Of a stretch of DNA of 64,000 nucleotides, positions 34,782 through 44,606 are shown piece by piece. Under the pieces are notes generated by a model. It did not search any database. It was given only the letters and a program-made list of their open reading frames with translations, and was not told the origin of the DNA. Both the position numbers and the translations under genes were made by a program. Source of the DNA: Rhodopseudomonas pentothenatexigens (GTDB lineage: Bacteria > Pseudomonadota > Alphaproteobacteria > Rhizobiales > Xanthobacteraceae); assembly GCF_900218015.1 (NCBI RefSeq), contig NZ_UFQQ01000005.1, positions 62,001 to 126,000 on the forward strand, in the 5' to 3' direction. Numbering within the stretch: position 1 is the stretch's first letter; each line of letters begins with the position of its first letter.

Positions 34782-36079
34782 TGGGCGTGAACCTTGGCGC
34801 GGGCGGCGGTCAGCGTGGTGTCCCAGGTCTGGGCGACCCGGTTCCAGGCCATCCGCGCCAGAATGAAGCCGACGACGATCAGCACCGCCGAAGCGGCCCA
34901 GGTCAGCGGGCTGGCGGCGTCGAACGGGATGCCGAACGCCCTGCGGAAGGAATCCTCGTGCGGATTGACGGTGTAGTGCACCGTTGTTTCGATCATCAGC
35001 ATCAGGCCGATGCACAGCGCCAGCGTCGGCAGCGCCGCCATTAGATAGCTCGGCAGCATTCGCGACAGCATGCCGGCGCGCAGCAACGGCCGATGCATCA
35101 TCAGAACGCCGGTGATGCCGCCCGGCGCGAACAGCACGACGATGATGAAGAACAGCCCGAAATAAAGCTGCCAGACCTGGGTCAAGTCGCTCAGCACAAG
35201 CGACAGGATGGTGACGAAAATCGCGCCGACGATCGGGCCGATGAAGAAGCCGATCCCGCCGATATAGGCCGCGAACAGCACCGTGCCCGACTGCACCGCG
35301 CCGAGATAGGCCGAGTTGGCGATCTCGAAGTTGATCGCCGCCAGCGCGCCGGCGACCCCGGCGAAGAACCCGGAGAAGCAGAACGCCAGGTAGCGCACCA
35401 CGTGCGGATCGTAGCCGACGAATTGCACCCGCTCCGGATTGTCGCGCACGGCGTTGCACATCCGGCCGAGCGGCGTCCGTGTCAGGGCGTACATCGCGAT
35501 GATCGCGATCAGCGTCCAGGCGGCGACCAGGTAATAGATCTGGATCTGCGGCCCGAACGACAGCCCGAACACCTTGAACAGCTTGGTGCGGTTGGCCGAG
35601 ATGCCGGCCTCGCCGCCGAAGAAGGTGCGCAGGATCAGCGCCGAGGAGGCGACCAGTTCGGCGAGGCCGAGCGAGATCATCGCGAACGCGGTGCCGGAAC
35701 GTTGGGTCATCACCCAGCCGATCAATGCGGCGAAGAACAGGCCGGCGAGCCCGCCGATCAGTGGCACCAGCGGCAGCGGGATCGGGAATTTGTTGCCGGC
35801 GAGGATGTTGATGACGTGGATCGCCAGGAAGCCGCCCAACCCGTAATACACCGCATGGCCGAACGACAGCATGCCGGTCTGGCCGAGCAGGATGTTGTAG
35901 GACAGCGCAAAGATGATCGAGATTCCGACCAGGCTGAACGTCGTCAGCGAGCCGCCGGAGGAAAACACCTGCGGCAACAGCAGCAACACCAGCGCGGTGA
36001 CGATCCAGGTGCCGTAGAATTTGGCGCGGTCGGACAGCGTCGGCCGTGGCGGCGCGGCGCTGGAGGCGAGATCGGTCAT
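34778..36079 (-). CDS. HAAT-type ABC permease (LivM-like), transporter 2
   Basis: This 433-residue permease has YNILLGQTGMLSFGHAVYYGLGGF as the LivM hallmark and AYIGGIGFFIGPIVGAIFVTILSLV as the end motif. It is longer than usual (about 320-420) because an additional periplasmic part and two C-terminal helices follow. The first residues (TDLASSAAPPRPTLSDRAKF) form a cytoplasmic tail. It shares the ATGA overlap with LivH. Confidence 0.9.
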   Translation of the reverse strand: MTDLASSAAPPRPTLSDRAKFYGTWIVTALVLLLLPQVFSSGGSLTTFSLVGISIIFALSYNILLGQTGMLSFGHAVYYGLGGFLAIHVINILAGNKFPIPLPLVPLIGGLAGLFFAALIGWVMTQRSGTAFAMISLGLAELVASSALILRTFFGGEAGISANRTKLFKVFGLSFGPQIQIYYLVAAWTLIAIIAMYALTRTPLGRMCNAVRDNPERVQFVGYDPHVVRYLAFCFSGFFAGVAGALAAINFEIANSAYLGAVQSGTVLFAAYIGGIGFFIGPIVGAIFVTILSLVLSDLTQVWQLYFGLFFIIVVLFAPGGITGVLMMHRPLLRAGMLSRMLPSYLMAALPTLALCIGLMLMIETTVHYTVNPHEDSFRRAFGIPFDAASPLTWAASAVLIVVGFILARMAWNRVAQTWDTTLTAARAKVHAQ

Positions 36080-37023
36080 GTTTCGCGGGTTCCCAACAGC
36101 CCCATCGGCCGGAAGATCAGGATGAGCACGAGCAGCAGATACGGCATGATCGGCGCGATCTGAGCGATGGTGACGTTCCAGATGTCGTTCAGCCACGACG
36201 TGGCGAGGTCGGGACCGAGCGGCCCGAACAGCGACGCGGGCGAGGCATTGATCGAGACTGCGAACGTCTGCAGCAGGCCGATCAGCAGCGATGCGATGAA
36301 AGCGCCGGGCAGCGAGCCGAGGCCGCCGACCACGACGACGACGAACAGGATCGGGCCGAGCATCGCGGCCATGTTCGATTGCGTCACCAGGGAAGGTCCG
36401 GCGATCACGCCGGCGACGGCGGCCAGCGCGGTGCCGACGCCGAAAACCAGCATGAAGATGCGTTCGACGTTGTGGCCGAGATGCGCCACCATATGCGGAT
36501 GGGTCAGCGCCGCCTGAACAATCAGGCCGATCCGGGTTCGCTTCAGTACCAGCAGCAGGCCGACGAAGATCACGATGGACACCGCCAGCATGAACATCTT
36601 GTAGGCAGGATAGTTGGTCGAGAAGATCGTGAAGGCCGGGAAGTCGAGCAGCTCCGGGACGCGGTAGTCGACCGGAACCTTGCCCCAGATGATCGAAACC
36701 ACCTCTTCGATCGCGAACGCGAGGCCGAAGGTGAACAGCAGCTCGGCGACGTGGCCGTTACGGTGGACGCGGCGAAGCCCGAAGCGCTCGACCGCGGCGC
36801 CGATGGCGCCGGCGAGCAGCGGCGCGACCACCAGCGCAGGCCAGAATCCAGTCCAGCGGCTGATCTGGAAGCCGAAGAATGCGCCGAGCATATAGAAGCT
36901 GGCATGGGCGAAGTTCAGGACGCCGAGCATGCTGAAGATGACGGTCAGACCGCTCGCCATCAGGAACAGCAGCATGCCGTACAGGACGCCGTTGAGGGTG
37001 GAGATGACGATCAGCTCGAGCAT
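36076..37023 (-). CDS. HAAT-type ABC permease (LivH-like), transporter 2
   Basis: The 315-residue protein shows LNGVLYGMLLFLMASGLTVIFSMLGVLNFAHASFYMLGA and VVVVGGLGSLPGAFIASLLIGLLQ, the LivH hallmarks, with about eight helices. It is 134 bases from the substrate-binding gene, with a dispersed repeat in between. Confidence 0.9.
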   Translation of the reverse strand: MLELIVISTLNGVLYGMLLFLMASGLTVIFSMLGVLNFAHASFYMLGAFFGFQISRWTGFWPALVVAPLLAGAIGAAVERFGLRRVHRNGHVAELLFTFGLAFAIEEVVSIIWGKVPVDYRVPELLDFPAFTIFSTNYPAYKMFMLAVSIVIFVGLLLVLKRTRIGLIVQAALTHPHMVAHLGHNVERIFMLVFGVGTALAAVAGVIAGPSLVTQSNMAAMLGPILFVVVVVGGLGSLPGAFIASLLIGLLQTFAVSINASPASLFGPLGPDLATSWLNDIWNVTIAQIAPIMPYLLLVLILIFRPMGLLGTRET

Positions 37024-37055
37024 GATGATTTTTAGCCGGGTGACGACATGAATTC

Positions 37056-37142
37056 GTCATGGCCGGGCTCGTCCCGGCCATCCACGTCTTTTGCGTTGCC
37101 ACGCCGGAAGGCGTGGATGCCCGGGACGAGCCCGGGCATGAC
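37056..37142. repeat. Dispersed palindromic repeat
   Basis: GTCATGGCCGGGCTCGTCCCGGCC on the left and GGGACGAGCCCGGGCATGAC on the right, with inner GCCACGCC/GGCGTGG arms. It lies in the LivK-LivH gap of transporter 2. Such structures often stabilise the upstream part of the message, here the binding protein. Confidence 0.78.
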
Positions 37143-37156
37143 GACGTTCGAGGCTA

Positions 37157-38386
37157 CTACGGCCGGTCCATCTTGCAGGTGGTCGGCAGCATGGTCTGGG
37201 GGGTGTCGATCTTGGCGACCTGCTTCCAACCCCAGCCGGTCTTTTCCTCGTCGAACTGGCCGGCGGGAATGTCGCCGAACGACGAGATGTAGATCGGCTG
37301 GAAGAACTGGTGATCGTCCTTCCGCATGATGCCTTCGCCGCCGTTGAACACTTCGAACTTCATGTCCTCGAGCGCCTGGGCGACCTTGACCGGATCGAGC
37401 GACTTGGCCTTCTCGGCCGCGGCGGCGAACATCCGCATCTCGTTCACCGCGCGCGGATACCACAGGCTCAGGCCGACCTTGTCGCGGAAGGTTTTCTCGA
37501 AGTCCTGCGACTGCTTGTGCTCGACGTTGGCGAAGCCCTCGGTGACCTGAAACACCTGGTGGTTGAGGCCGGTCTGCTTGATCGCGGTCGGGCCGCCGGC
37601 GCCGCCGGCGTAATAGGTGTACCAGCTCACCTTGAGGCCGGCATCGGCGGCGGCCTTCAGCAGCAGGGCGATGTCCTGGCCCCAGTTGCCGGTGACCACG
37701 GTGTCGGCGCCCGACGCCTTGATCTTGGCGACGTAGGGGGCGAAATCGCTGATCTTCAGCAGCGGATGCAGTTCGTCGCCGACGATCTGGATGTCGGGAC
37801 GCTTCTTGGACAGCATCGCGCGGGCGGTGGTGCGGACCGACTGGCCGAAGGAATAGTCCTGATTGATCAAATAGACCTTTTTGATCGACGGCTGGTCCTT
37901 CATGTAGTTGGTCAGCGCCTCCATCTTGATGTCGGAGTTCGCGTCCCAGCGGAAGTGCCAGAAGCTGCACTTCTCGTTGGTGAGCACCGGGTCGACCGCG
38001 GCATAGTTGAAGTACAGCACTTCCTTGCCGGGATTGCGCTCGTTGTATTTGGTGATGAAGTCCGACAGCGCGCCAGCGACCGAGGAGCCGTTGCCCTGGG
38101 TGACGTAGCGCACGCCGGCGTCGATCGCCTTCTGCGCCTGGATCAGGCTCTCTTGCGGATTGGTCTTGTTGTCGAGCGGAACGATCTCGACCTTCTTGCC
38201 GAGGATGCCGCCCTTGGCGTTCAGTTCGTCGGCCAGATACTGGAAGGTCTTGAGGCCGCCTTCGCCGACGCTGGCGCCACCGCCCGACAACGGATCGATG
38301 TAACCGAGCTTGACGGTGTCTTGGGCGATCGCGCCCGAACCGAGCATCGGCAGCGCGATTGCGGCCGCTAGAAGTGCTTTTCGCAT
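37157..38386 (-). CDS. Periplasmic substrate-binding protein (LivK-like), transporter 2
   Basis: This protein of 409 residues has a signal peptide (MRKALLAAAIALPMLGSGAIA, cleaved near AQ) and VKLGYIDPLSGGGASVGEGGL, the start of a Peripla_BP_6 domain. Two Cys (NEKCSF and TTCKM) may form a disulphide. It is the first gene of the operon; the two palindromes at 38542-38586 are about 160-200 bases upstream of the start. Confidence 0.9.
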   Translation of the reverse strand: MRKALLAAAIALPMLGSGAIAQDTVKLGYIDPLSGGGASVGEGGLKTFQYLADELNAKGGILGKKVEIVPLDNKTNPQESLIQAQKAIDAGVRYVTQGNGSSVAGALSDFITKYNERNPGKEVLYFNYAAVDPVLTNEKCSFWHFRWDANSDIKMEALTNYMKDQPSIKKVYLINQDYSFGQSVRTTARAMLSKKRPDIQIVGDELHPLLKISDFAPYVAKIKASGADTVVTGNWGQDIALLLKAAADAGLKVSWYTYYAGGAGGPTAIKQTGLNHQVFQVTEGFANVEHKQSQDFEKTFRDKVGLSLWYPRAVNEMRMFAAAAEKAKSLDPVKVAQALEDMKFEVFNGGEGIMRKDDHQFFQPIYISSFGDIPAGQFDEEKTGWGWKQVAKIDTPQTMLPTTCKMDRP

Positions 38387-38541
38387 GTCAGTCCTCCCTG
38401 AAATCCTTGATCGGATCGATTTTGTTGATGCGGTGTTAGCGCAGATCAGACCTGCGTTTCAACCGTCGTGTTCTGATCACTTCGAATGTGGTGAACTTCT
38501 CCGCTGCTTACTTCGCGTTGATGGCAGCGCTCACGGTGTCT

Positions 38542-38586
38542 GTCCGAAAGTTGGACGACGGAGGTTCCAATTTCCGCAAAACGGAA
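38542..38586. promoter_or_regulatory. Two similar 15-base inverted repeats, 30 bases apart
   Basis: GTCCGAAAGTTGGAC (38542-38556) and TTCCGCAAAACGGAA (38572-38586) each have 5-base or 4-base arms around an A-rich centre, with centres exactly 30 bases apart (three helical turns). TTCCG-x5-CGGAA is of the kind bound by IclR-family regulators. They lie upstream of the transporter 2 operon on its promoter side. The regulator gene is not in the window. Confidence 0.5.
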
Positions 38587-38642
38587 TGGCGCTTCGTCCA
38601 GCAGCCTGTTTCTTACGCAACTGTCTGGGTGTCGATCTCGGA

Positions 38643-39497
38643 TCACTTGCTCCCGCCGCTGCCGGCCGGCGCCTTCCGCCGATCATCGAATGCACTGATC
38701 ATCGCGCTGATCAGGGGCTTCATGAAGAACGCGCCGTTCGGAGGTGTGATCGTCGGGGAGAAGCCGTGCGCCGCAAGTTCCTCCGTCACCACCGGGCCGA
38801 CCGAGGCGATCGGCGTGTTGGATAGGCCGTCGCGCAGGCGTTGGTCGCAGCGATGCGCGCGAGCGACATCGAACAGCCTGCGCACCTGCCCGGAACTTGT
38901 CAGGGCCAGCGCATCGACGCGGCCCCCCGCCATCTGGTCGATCGCGTTGATCACGGTCTGCTCGGCGGCACCGGCGTCGTAAACGTAGGGCAGTACGGTG
39001 TCGACAGCGGCGCCCTGCGACGTGATGGCGTCGATCAGCGCCGCGTGATCGCGTTCGGGATAGAGCTGCAGGCCGACCCGGCGCCTTGTCAGGTCGCAAT
39101 TCTTCAATGTCGCGGCGACACCGTCGGAGGTCGGAGCTTCGGCGGTCATGCTCGGTTCGAGGCCGATCTCACGCAGCGCGCGGCCGGGCTTGGGACCGCG
39201 GATCAAGGTCCGTGTCCGGCCGACCGCCGCGACAAACGGCTGTTCGCGGCCGGTGGCGCGAGCGAGCTTGGTCAGTCGTCGCAGGCCTTCGCCGGTCAGC
39301 AGCACCAGATCGTCGAACGGTGCGGCGATCAGCCGGTCGATCCAGGCCGAGACCGGTGCAAGGTCGGGCGCGTCCCGGATCTCGAACATCGGGCATTGCA
39401 GGACATCCGCGCCCTGATCCCGCAGAAACCGGGCAAACTGCGCCTCCTCCCGCGTCTCCAGTATTAAAATACGGGTGCCCTGGAGCCGTCCGGCCAT
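38643..39497 (-). CDS. Uroporphyrinogen-III synthase family (HemD-like)
   Basis: The 284-residue protein has the two-lobed HemD arrangement: ILILETREEAQFARFLRDQGADVLQCPMFEI, DDLVLLTGEGLRRL, VAAVGRTRT, then LQLYPERD, PYVYDAGA and ALALTSSGQVRRLFDVA, ending SVGPVVTEELAAHGFSP. HemD proteins are poorly conserved, so the assignment is by fold style. It is not the usual hemC neighbour, which suggests a second copy or a relative with another role. Start ATG 39497 is preferred (GAGGA five bases before); a longer form from 39608 exists. Confidence 0.72.
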   Translation of the reverse strand: MAGRLQGTRILILETREEAQFARFLRDQGADVLQCPMFEIRDAPDLAPVSAWIDRLIAAPFDDLVLLTGEGLRRLTKLARATGREQPFVAAVGRTRTLIRGPKPGRALREIGLEPSMTAEAPTSDGVAATLKNCDLTRRRVGLQLYPERDHAALIDAITSQGAAVDTVLPYVYDAGAAEQTVINAIDQMAGGRVDALALTSSGQVRRLFDVARAHRCDQRLRDGLSNTPIASVGPVVTEELAAHGFSPTITPPNGAFFMKPLISAMISAFDDRRKAPAGSGGSK

Positions 39498-39577
39498 GGA
39501 GTTCCTCGCCATTCGCCCAATGTCGAGGCATCTTGCGCCGGTCGGCGGGATTGGCGCAAGCGATGCGGCGGTGCTAG

Positions 39578-40495
<918 letters not shown>

Positions 40496-40567
40496 CGGCG
40501 CTCACGGCGCGGGGACGATCTGGCGGGCCCTGCACGGTGGCGCCACGGGATCGCCTTCAGCCGCCGT

Positions 40568-40861
40568 CTACCGCGCCGGGGCGCCCGGTGCTGGCTGTCC
40601 GGATTCGGCGGCCTTGGCCGCTTCGAGCTTTTCCCGCTCGGCCGCCGGCATCTTCCGGAGCCGTTCCTGCTCCTGCATGTAGGCGTCGTACCTGGCGGTA
40701 CCGGGGCGCGGTGGGGCGTCCGGAGGCAGTCCGCCGGCCCATTGCGGGACATAGTCCGCCATGCCCGTGGTCAATGCGCTGTTGATGCTGCCGCAGCCCG
40801 TCAGCGCGCCCAACATCACCACGGCGCCGACAATCCGCACACCCCGCAACTCAAATCGCAT
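40568..40861 (-). CDS. Small predicted lipoprotein
   Basis: The 97-residue protein has a lipoprotein signal: basic MRFELRGVR, hydrophobic IVGAVVMLGA and lipobox LTGC, with lipidated Cys at about residue 23. The mature part is short, with a TTGMADYVPQWAGGLPPDAPPRPGTARYD segment followed by a charged EQERLRKMPAAEREKLEAAKAAE helix. The frame extends upstream to 41044 but is not lipoprotein-like there. It converges with purU. The function is unknown; related short lipoproteins are common in Bradyrhizobium-like genomes by recollection. Confidence 0.8.
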   Translation of the reverse strand: MRFELRGVRIVGAVVMLGALTGCGSINSALTTGMADYVPQWAGGLPPDAPPRPGTARYDAYMQEQERLRKMPAAEREKLEAAKAAESGQPAPGAPAR

Positions 40862-41232
40862 CGATACTCGGCCTCGTTGGTCGCCGGCTCTCGGCACCGG
40901 CGCGCTGCTGTCTACCGCGTTCCGGCGATCGCACCAAACCGGGCAGCCGCTATTGGATAGCGGCATACCTGATATTGCACCATCATTTCGGTTTCCATGG
41001 CAATGATAAGGTCGAGCCGCGGAACGGCGAGAACGGAGGGGCACATCTCCGTCTCGCTAGGCACGGGACCGGGGCGAGGGCGCCTCCGCGATTGCGGGCG
41101 AGCACGGTGCGTGACGGAGGTTGTTCTCGCTTCCGCCGGTCCGCGCATGGTGCGACAGTGCGGCGCCACCTCGGCTATGGTGGATCTGCAAAGCCTCGAC
41201 CAAGAGGCGCGGGATGGAAAAGGGGAACGCTC
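40862..41232. other. Divergent intergenic region with a perfect hairpin
   Basis: About 370 bases lie between the leftward lipoprotein and the rightward transporter 3 operon. GCCGCTAT TGG ATAGCGGC (40946-40964) is a perfect 8-base inverted repeat with a 3-base loop, near a TGATATTG AT-rich patch. It could be an operator serving the lipoprotein promoter or a 5' RNA structure. No gene is convincing here. Confidence 0.5.
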
Positions 41233-42411
41233 ATGCTGATTGGCAGAAGAACGCTGTTGCAGGTCGCCTGCATCGCTGTAGCCGGTGCAACGACGATGAC
41301 GGTGGCGCGCGCCGAGGACACCGTCAAGATCGGCCTGATCGTGCCGATGACCGGCGGACAGGCCTCGACCGGCAAGCAGATCGACAACGCCGTCAAGCTG
41401 TACATGAAGCAGAACGGCGCCACCGTCGCCGGCAAAAAGATCGAAGTGATCCTGAAGGACGACGCCGCGGTGCCGGACAACACCAAGCGGCTCGCGCAGG
41501 AGCTGATCGTCAACGACAAGGTGAGCGTCATCGCCGGCTTCGGCATCACCCCGGCCGCACTCGCGGCGGCGCCGCTGGCGACGCAGGCCAAGGTGCCCGA
41601 AGTGGTGATGGCAGCCGGCACCTCGATCATCACCGAGCGTTCGCCCTACATCGCGCGCACCTCGTTCACGCTGCCGCAGTCGTCGACCGTGATCGGCGAC
41701 TGGGCGGCGAAGAACGGCATCAAGAAGGTGGTGACGCTGACCTCCGACTACGCGCCCGGCAACGACGCACTGGCGGCGTTCAAGGAGCGCTTCACCGCAG
41801 GCGGCGGCCAGATCGTCGAAGAGGTCAAGGTGCCGCTCGCCAATCCGGACTTCGCGCCGTTCCTGCAGCGAGCCAAGGACTCCAAGCCGGACGCGATGTT
41901 CGTGTTCGTGCCGGCCGGGCAGGGCGGCAACTTCATGAAGCAGTTCGCCGAGCGCGGCCTCGACAAGTCTGGCATCAAGGTGATCGGCCCCGGCGACGTG
42001 ATGGACGACGACCTCTTGAACAGCATGGGTGACGCCGCGATCGGCGTGGTCACTGCGCACATCTATTCAGCGGCGCATCCGTCGGAGAAGAACAAGGCGT
42101 TCGTCGCCGCCTACAAGAAGGACTTCGGCCAGCGGCCGGGCTTCATGGCGGTCGGCGGCTACGACGGCATCCACCTGATCTATGAGGCGCTGAAGAAGAC
42201 CGGCGGCAAGGCCGACGGCGATTCGCTGATCGCCGCGATGAAGGGCATGGCCTGGGAAAGCCCGCGCGGCCCGATCTCGATCGACCCCGACACACGCGAC
42301 ATCGTCCAGAACGTCTACATCCGCAAGGTCGAGAAGGTCGACGGCGAGCTCTACAACGTCGAGTTCGACAAGGTCGACGCGGTGAAGGATCCGGGCAAGA
42401 CGAAGAAGTAA
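41233..42411 (+). CDS. Periplasmic substrate-binding protein (LivK-like), transporter 3
   Basis: The 392-residue protein starts with a Tat-like leader (MLIGRRTLLQVACIAVAGATTMTVARA), containing an RR pair, then VKIGLIVPMTGGQASTGKQIDNAVKLYM of the Peripla_BP_6 family. Start 41233 follows a purine-rich AAAAGGGGAA ribosome-binding site. It heads a rightward operon K-H-M-G-F with a MetE-like gene at the end. The ligand is unknown. Confidence 0.9.
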   Translation: MLIGRRTLLQVACIAVAGATTMTVARAEDTVKIGLIVPMTGGQASTGKQIDNAVKLYMKQNGATVAGKKIEVILKDDAAVPDNTKRLAQELIVNDKVSVIAGFGITPAALAAAPLATQAKVPEVVMAAGTSIITERSPYIARTSFTLPQSSTVIGDWAAKNGIKKVVTLTSDYAPGNDALAAFKERFTAGGGQIVEEVKVPLANPDFAPFLQRAKDSKPDAMFVFVPAGQGGNFMKQFAERGLDKSGIKVIGPGDVMDDDLLNSMGDAAIGVVTAHIYSAAHPSEKNKAFVAAYKKDFGQRPGFMAVGGYDGIHLIYEALKKTGGKADGDSLIAAMKGMAWESPRGPISIDPDTRDIVQNVYIRKVEKVDGELYNVEFDKVDAVKDPGKTKK

Positions 42412-42459
42412 GGCGGAGCTACGCGTGCTGAGGTCGATACTCCCCGCCACCCCATCGAC

Positions 42460-42540
42460 GTCGTGCCCGGGCTTGTCCCGGGCATCCACGGATTGCGGTG
42501 CAGGGGGCTCGTGGATGGCCAGGACGAGCCCGGCCATGAC
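42460..42540. repeat. Dispersed palindromic repeat
   Basis: GTCGTGCCCGGGCTTGTCCCGGG on the left and GGACGAGCCCGGCCATGAC on the right, with inner ATCCACG/CGTGGAT arms. It is the first of two elements in the LivK-LivH gap of transporter 3, just after the LivK stop. Confidence 0.75.
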
Positions 42541-42574
42541 GGGCGGTGAGTTGGTGGCTCCACAAATCGCGACC

Positions 42575-42685
42575 GTCATCCTGAGGTGCGAGGGCGAAGC
42601 CCGAGCTTCGAAGGATGACATGCTCCGGCAGAACATCGCCGCCGCCCTTCGAGGGCCGCGAAGACGCGGCCACCTCAGGGTGACG
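42575..42685. repeat. Second-type repeat, GTCATCCTGAGGTG...CACCTCAGGGTGAC
   Basis: The arms GTCATCCTGAGGTG and CACCTCAGGGTGAC lie at the ends of a 111-base element with internal GCCCGAGCTTCGAAGGATGA and CCCTTCGAGGGC. This is a different family from the GTCATGCCCGGG type, and the only copy noticed in the window. It fills the rest of the gap before LivH. Confidence 0.7.
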
Positions 42686-42711
42686 GCGCCCACCCGATCG
42701 GCGCGCCCGTC

Positions 42712-43578
42712 ATGACCTTCCTCACCATCCTGTTCGACGGCGTCGCCTATGGCATGCTGCTGTTCGTGCTGGCGTGCGGGCTGGCGGTGACGCTCGGGCT
42801 GATGAACTTCGTCAATCTCGCCCACGGCGCGTTCGCGATGGCGGGCGGATATGTCTGCGCCGTGCTGGTCAATCAGGCCGGCTGGCCGTTCCTCGCAGCG
42901 CTGCCGCTCGCCTTCCTCGCCAGCGCCGCGATCGGGGCCGTGCTGGAGCGGCTGCTGTACCGACATCTCTACGCCCGGTCGCATCTCGACCAGGTGCTGT
43001 TCAGCGTCGGTCTGGTGTTCATGTCGGTCGCCGCAGTCGACTACATCATGGGCTCGTCCCGGGTGTTCATGCAGCTGCCGGAGGCGCTGCAGGGCCAGAT
43101 CGACCTGTTCGGCGTCGGCATCGGCCGCTACCGACTGATGATCATCGTGATCTGCGGTCTTCTGACCGTCGGCCTGCAACTGACCCTGGCGAAGACGCGG
43201 TTCGGCAGCCGGCTGCGCGCCGCGGTCGACGATCCGCGCGTCGCATCCGGCCTCGGCATCAACGTGCCGCAGGTGTTCGCGCTGACCTTCGCGTTCGGCT
43301 GCGGGCTGGCCGGCTTCGGCGGCGCGCTGAGCGCCGAAATTCTCGGGCTCGATCCGTACTTTCCGCTGAAGTTCATGATCTACTTCCTGATCGTGGTCAC
43401 CGTCGGCGGTTCGTCGTCGATCACCGGCCCGTTCCTCGCATCCTTGCTGCTCGGCATCGGCGACGTCGCCGGCAAATACTATCTGCCCAAGCTCGGGCCG
43501 TTCGTGATCTACACCATCATGATCGTGATCCTGATCTGGCGTCCCAACGGCCTGTTCGGCCGCACCGCGGCGCGCTGA
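42712..43578 (+). CDS. HAAT-type ABC permease (LivH-like), transporter 3
   Basis: The 288-residue protein has GVAYGMLLFVLACGLAVTLGLMNFVNLAHGAFAMAGGY and ILIWRPNGLFGR, with VVTVGGSSSITGPFLASLLLG as the late hallmark. It begins right after the repeat at 42575-42685, with no clear ribosome-binding site visible in the preceding bases. Confidence 0.9.
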   Translation: MTFLTILFDGVAYGMLLFVLACGLAVTLGLMNFVNLAHGAFAMAGGYVCAVLVNQAGWPFLAALPLAFLASAAIGAVLERLLYRHLYARSHLDQVLFSVGLVFMSVAAVDYIMGSSRVFMQLPEALQGQIDLFGVGIGRYRLMIIVICGLLTVGLQLTLAKTRFGSRLRAAVDDPRVASGLGINVPQVFALTFAFGCGLAGFGGALSAEILGLDPYFPLKFMIYFLIVVTVGGSSSITGPFLASLLLGIGDVAGKYYLPKLGPFVIYTIMIVILIWRPNGLFGRTAAR

Positions 43579-44606
43579 TGACCATGTCGACCCCTCCCGA
43601 GCTCGTCGGTTTCCACGCCCGCCGCACCGCACGCTGGCACTGGGCCGAATTCGCCTTCTGGGCCGTGCTAATCGGCTGCGGGCTGCTGTTTCCGTCGCGC
43701 TATCTGATCATGACCGAGATCGTCCGGCTCGGCCTGTTCGCGCTGTCGCTCGATCTGATCCTCGGCTATGCCGGCATCGTCTCGCTCGGTCACGCGGCGT
43801 TCTTCGGCGTCGGCGCCTACAGCGCCGGCCTGCTCGCGCTGCACGGCATCGTCGGCGAGCCAGTGCTGGCGCTGCTGGTCGCCGGCCTCGTCGCTGCGGT
43901 GCTCGGCTTCGCGACCAGCTTCCTCGTCATCCGCGGCGTCGATCTCACCCGGCTGATGGTGACGCTCGGCATCGCGCTGCTGCTCGAAGCACTCGCCGAG
44001 CGGTTCTCCGACATCACCGGCGGCACCGACGGTCTGCAAGGCATCGTGATGCAACCGCTGCTCGGCATCTTCGAATTCGACCTCTTCGGCAAGGTCGGGT
44101 TCTGGTACACCGTCGCGGTGCTGTTCGTGCTGTTCCTGCTGGCGCGCCGGGTGGTGCATTCGCCGTTCGGCTTGTCCTTACGCGCGATCCGCAACAATCC
44201 GCTGCGCGCCTCGGCAGTGGGCATCCCGGTCAACACCCGACTGGTCGCGATCTACACCTTCGCGGCGTTCTACGCCGGCATCGCCGGTGCGTTGTTCACC
44301 CAGACCACCCAGCTCGCCTCGCTCGACGTGTTTTCGTTCGAACGCTCGGCCGATCTGATCCTGGTGCTGGTGCTCGGCGGCACCGGCTATCTGTATGGCG
44401 GGCTGATCGGCGCGGTGGTGTTCAAACTGCTTCAGGAGACGTTCTCGATTCTGACGCCGCAATATTGGCTGTTCTGGATCGGGCTGGTGCTGGTGGCGAT
44501 CGTGATGATCGGCCGCGAACGGCTGCATCGCTGGGTGCTGTTCGTGCCGCGTGCGGTGATGCGCGCGATGCGGGGGCGCAACACCAATGCGGGGGCAGCC
44601 GAATGA
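43578..44606 (+). CDS. HAAT-type ABC permease (LivM-like), transporter 3
   Basis: The frame is open from 42774, but the protein starts at ATG 43578, which overlaps the LivH stop (TGATG). SLDLILGYAGIVSLGHAAFFGVGAYSAGLL and VLVLGGTGYLYGGLIGAVVF mark a LivM of 342 residues. Its C-terminus overlaps LivG by ATGA. Confidence 0.9.
   Translation: MTMSTPPELVGFHARRTARWHWAEFAFWAVLIGCGLLFPSRYLIMTEIVRLGLFALSLDLILGYAGIVSLGHAAFFGVGAYSAGLLALHGIVGEPVLALLVAGLVAAVLGFATSFLVIRGVDLTRLMVTLGIALLLEALAERFSDITGGTDGLQGIVMQPLLGIFEFDLFGKVGFWYTVAVLFVLFLLARRVVHSPFGLSLRAIRNNPLRASAVGIPVNTRLVAIYTFAAFYAGIAGALFTQTTQLASLDVFSFERSADLILVLVLGGTGYLYGGLIGAVVFKLLQETFSILTPQYWLFWIGLVLVAIVMIGRERLHRWVLFVPRAVMRAMRGRNTNAGAAE

Noticed and set aside
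34778-36163. Forward-strand frames opposite LivM of transporter 2
   Set aside because: Arg/Gln/Asp-rich shadows of hydrophobic coding sequence.
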